From: Flavimaribacter sediminis
GTDB lineage: Bacteria; Pseudomonadota; Alphaproteobacteria; Rhizobiales; Rhizobiaceae
DNA: 64,000 nt
Assembly: GCF_019492055.1 (NCBI RefSeq)
Contig: NZ_JAICBX010000003.1
Coordinates: 372,001-436,000 of the forward strand
Direction: 5' to 3'
The stretch's first letter is position 1; the number at the start of each line of letters is the position of its first letter. The notes under the pieces are model-generated. The model was not told the DNA's origin, ran no database searches, and saw only the letters and a list, made by a program, of their open reading frames with translations. Made by a program: the position numbers and the translations under genes. This document shows, piece by piece, positions 62,311 through 64,000 of the stretch.

Positions 62311-62682
62311 ATGACCGATTTCCACGTACCCCCGCCTCATGTCGCAAAAGGCCAGACTGTTTGGGATCGGATCAAGGCGCGCGGATCGGAACTCTATGCG
62401 GAGTTTTCGGAAAAGCCGATCGGCGCGCACAGCCCCGATCTTCAGTTCGTGTTACAGCATTTCCGCAAGGCGCCGGTCAAAGGGAAATACGTCCTGGTCG
62501 CAGAAATTCCGCACAAGCGGTGGGTGCTTGGAACATTGACAGGCGAGCGGGGCGATCCTGTCATTACGAATGAGGATTTGCGATTTACCTCGATCGAGGA
62601 CGCCGAACGATATGTCTTTCGACTGCGCTGGAAAGACCTGACAGGCATTGACCCCGGCTCCGATGGTGAGGGCTCCGTCTGA
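62311..62682 (+). CDS. N,N-dimethylformamidase small (alpha) subunit-like protein
   Basis: The 123-residue product starts MTDFHVPPPHVAKGQTVWDR after a GGAAGG ribosome site. It has a helical N-terminus and a beta part (KGKYVLVAEIPHKRWVLGTL). Its size and position one codon before the large subunit match DmfA-type subunits of N,N-dimethylformamidase. The stop overlaps the next ATG (TGATG). Without the large-subunit gene the call would be weak. Confidence 0.7.
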   Translation: MTDFHVPPPHVAKGQTVWDRIKARGSELYAEFSEKPIGAHSPDLQFVLQHFRKAPVKGKYVLVAEIPHKRWVLGTLTGERGDPVITNEDLRFTSIEDAERYVFRLRWKDLTGIDPGSDGEGSV

Positions 62683-64000
62683 TGCTGCCATATATCGTAG
62701 GATATCTAGACAAGATCAGCGCCACGCCGGGCGAAACGCTGAAAGTTCATGTGAGTTGCACGACCGCAGAGCAGTACGAAGCCAGTCTCGTACGCACGAT
62801 CTGCGGTGATCTGAACCCGAAAGGGCCAGGTTTCAAGGAGGAACAGGTCTCTGCTGTCGGAGACGGGACCTATCCTGCCAGAGAACAGGTCTGCAATGCA
62901 GGCTCCTGCGTCCTGGTGCTTCCCCAGGCCGCTTACCGAGATATCCGGAGCTTCACGCTGCAGGCGCATATCTGGCCAACGACGCCGGAACTTGGAGACC
63001 AGGCCGTTATCTCGTTGCAGGACGCACATGGCGGGGGCGTGAGGCTGGGCGTCGGGAAAGACGGGTGCATGGAACTCGTCGCGACTGACAGACAGGGACA
63101 GCAACTCCGTCTGTCCAGCGGAGTGAAGCTCACCGAACGCCAGTGGTATTTCGTCGCCCTGGTATTCGACGCTGATGCGGGCGCTCTTTGCCTTTATCAG
63201 GAGCCTTATGCCAGAACGGGCGCCGGCGAAGCGCCAGTCGCCAAAAAACTGGAGACAAAAGAGGCGCTTGATCTGCCTTCCGAGCCAATGCTGGTATTTG
63301 CCGCACGCATGACCGGCATGGAAGGAGAGCGCTGTTTTACCGACCTCCATTTCAACGGGAAGATAGAGAAGACGCGCTTCGCCAGAGGCGCATTGAGCCG
63401 GCTGCAGATGGAAGTGCTCAGACGAGAGACGATTGCTCCGGAAGTGGCCGGGACAGTGCTCGGATTCTGGGACTTTTCACGCGAAATCTCCGGCGAGCGA
63501 ATAATCGATCTTTCCAAACACGCAGCACACGGAAAAACCGTCAATCTGCCTACCCGCGCCATGACTGGCGCCAACTGGACCGGGGAGGAAGTCAACTGGA
63601 ACGCCGCTCCGGAGCAATATGGCGCGATCCATTTTCATGACGACGACCTTCATGACGCACAGTGGGACGTAGATTTCGAACTGATTTTGCCTGAAAATCT
63701 GAAAAGCGGAGTCTATGCCGTCAGGCTTGTTGCGGGCGATCGGTCTGAACGCATACCGATATTTGTGCGGCCAGTACAAGGCTCAAAACGAGCGCCGGTC
63801 GCCTTTCTAGCCTCGACCGCCACCTATCTCGCGTACGCGAATCTGAATCCGGTGCCCTTCGACATCGCAGAACTTCTCTCAAGCCGGCTCATTATCCTTC
63901 ATGAAGCCAACCGGCTGATCGACGAACACAAGGAATGGGGTCCCTCGCTTTATGATATCCATTCGGACGGCAGTGGCGTCGCCTACTCGTCCCGTTTGCG
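62682..64000 (+). CDS. N,N-dimethylformamidase large (beta) subunit-like protein, truncated by the window
   Basis: The frame is open to the window end, giving 439 residues (large subunits have about 750). Residues about 75-330 form a LamG/concanavalin-like domain. From about 320 the beta-subunit domain appears with FHDDDLHDAQWDVDFELILP, STATYLAYANLNP and SLYDIHSDGSGVAYSSR. The large subunit of DMF amidohydrolase holds a mononuclear iron bound by Tyr and Glu residues that mostly lie beyond the edge. It would hydrolyse a formamide-type amide. Other members of this superfamily are uncharacterised, so the substrate may differ. Confidence 0.78.
   Translation, partial: MLPYIVGYLDKISATPGETLKVHVSCTTAEQYEASLVRTICGDLNPKGPGFKEEQVSAVGDGTYPAREQVCNAGSCVLVLPQAAYRDIRSFTLQAHIWPTTPELGDQAVISLQDAHGGGVRLGVGKDGCMELVATDRQGQQLRLSSGVKLTERQWYFVALVFDADAGALCLYQEPYARTGAGEAPVAKKLETKEALDLPSEPMLVFAARMTGMEGERCFTDLHFNGKIEKTRFARGALSRLQMEVLRRETIAPEVAGTVLGFWDFSREISGERIIDLSKHAAHGKTVNLPTRAMTGANWTGEEVNWNAAPEQYGAIHFHDDDLHDAQWDVDFELILPENLKSGVYAVRLVAGDRSERIPIFVRPVQGSKRAPVAFLASTATYLAYANLNPVPFDIAELLSSRLIILHEANRLIDEHKEWGPSLYDIHSDGSGVAYSSRL

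Noticed and set aside
1-64000. CRISPR arrays, insertion sequences, rRNA genes
   Set aside because: No regularly spaced repeat-spacer array, transposase gene or rRNA sequence was seen on either strand.

Overview
The window reads as a high-GC alphaproteobacterial chromosome, most likely Hyphomicrobiales (Rhizobiales). The best evidence is the ctrA, chpT, sciP and eipA neighbourhood, a cell-cycle block I know from Brucella and its relatives. An RpoH-type sigma factor, an MnmA with the rhizobial N-terminus and a serC leader of the alphaproteobacterial type agree with this.

Region 1 (1 to about 21,105) is the right-hand part of a tailed-phage prophage. It holds Mu-type packaging genes (gp27-like protein, gp28-like terminase), a portal fused to a MuF-like domain, an HK97-type protease and capsid, connectors, tail tube, tail chaperones, tape measure, a tip and J-like protein, a sialidase-like spike and a terminal adenine methylase. 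No integrase, transposase, repressor or lysis gene is inside the window. An elongator tRNA-Met follows at 21,209-21,285, with its 3' end facing the prophage.

Region 2 (21.3-45.5 kb) is core chromosome: a sugar dehydrogenase and aminotransferase pair, mnmA, the sciP/fliJ/ctrA/chpT/eipA block, an rRNA or tRNA methyltransferase, an rluD-like pseudouridine synthase, rpoH, purA, a large secreted metalloprotease-like protein, a DMT exporter, and serA and serC behind a structured leader.

Region 3 (45.74-52.71 kb) is a remnant of a second, podophage-like prophage: a portal cut at its 5' side, a Bbp19-like protein, a scaffold and a capsid. Between scaffold and capsid sits an AT-rich insert of about 3.9 kb. 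It carries an AAA ATPase and, convergent to it, a tight operon of a phosphoribosyltransferase, a DprA/SLOG protein and a HAD phosphatase. I consider this insert the best candidate for an undescribed system, probably defence or toxin-antitoxin. It recalls the PRTase plus DprA pairing of PsyrTA/RqlHI but has no RecQ helicase and adds a HAD enzyme.

Region 4 (52.8-64 kb) is a catabolic island: an aldehyde dehydrogenase, a CitE-like lyase, a complete branched-chain-amino-acid-type ABC importer, a LysR regulator, and a divergent operon of a CaiB-type CoA-transferase and the two subunits of an N,N-dimethylformamidase-like amidohydrolase (the large one cut by the window edge). Together they look built to import and break down an amide-containing compound through CoA esters, but the substrate cannot be read from the sequence.
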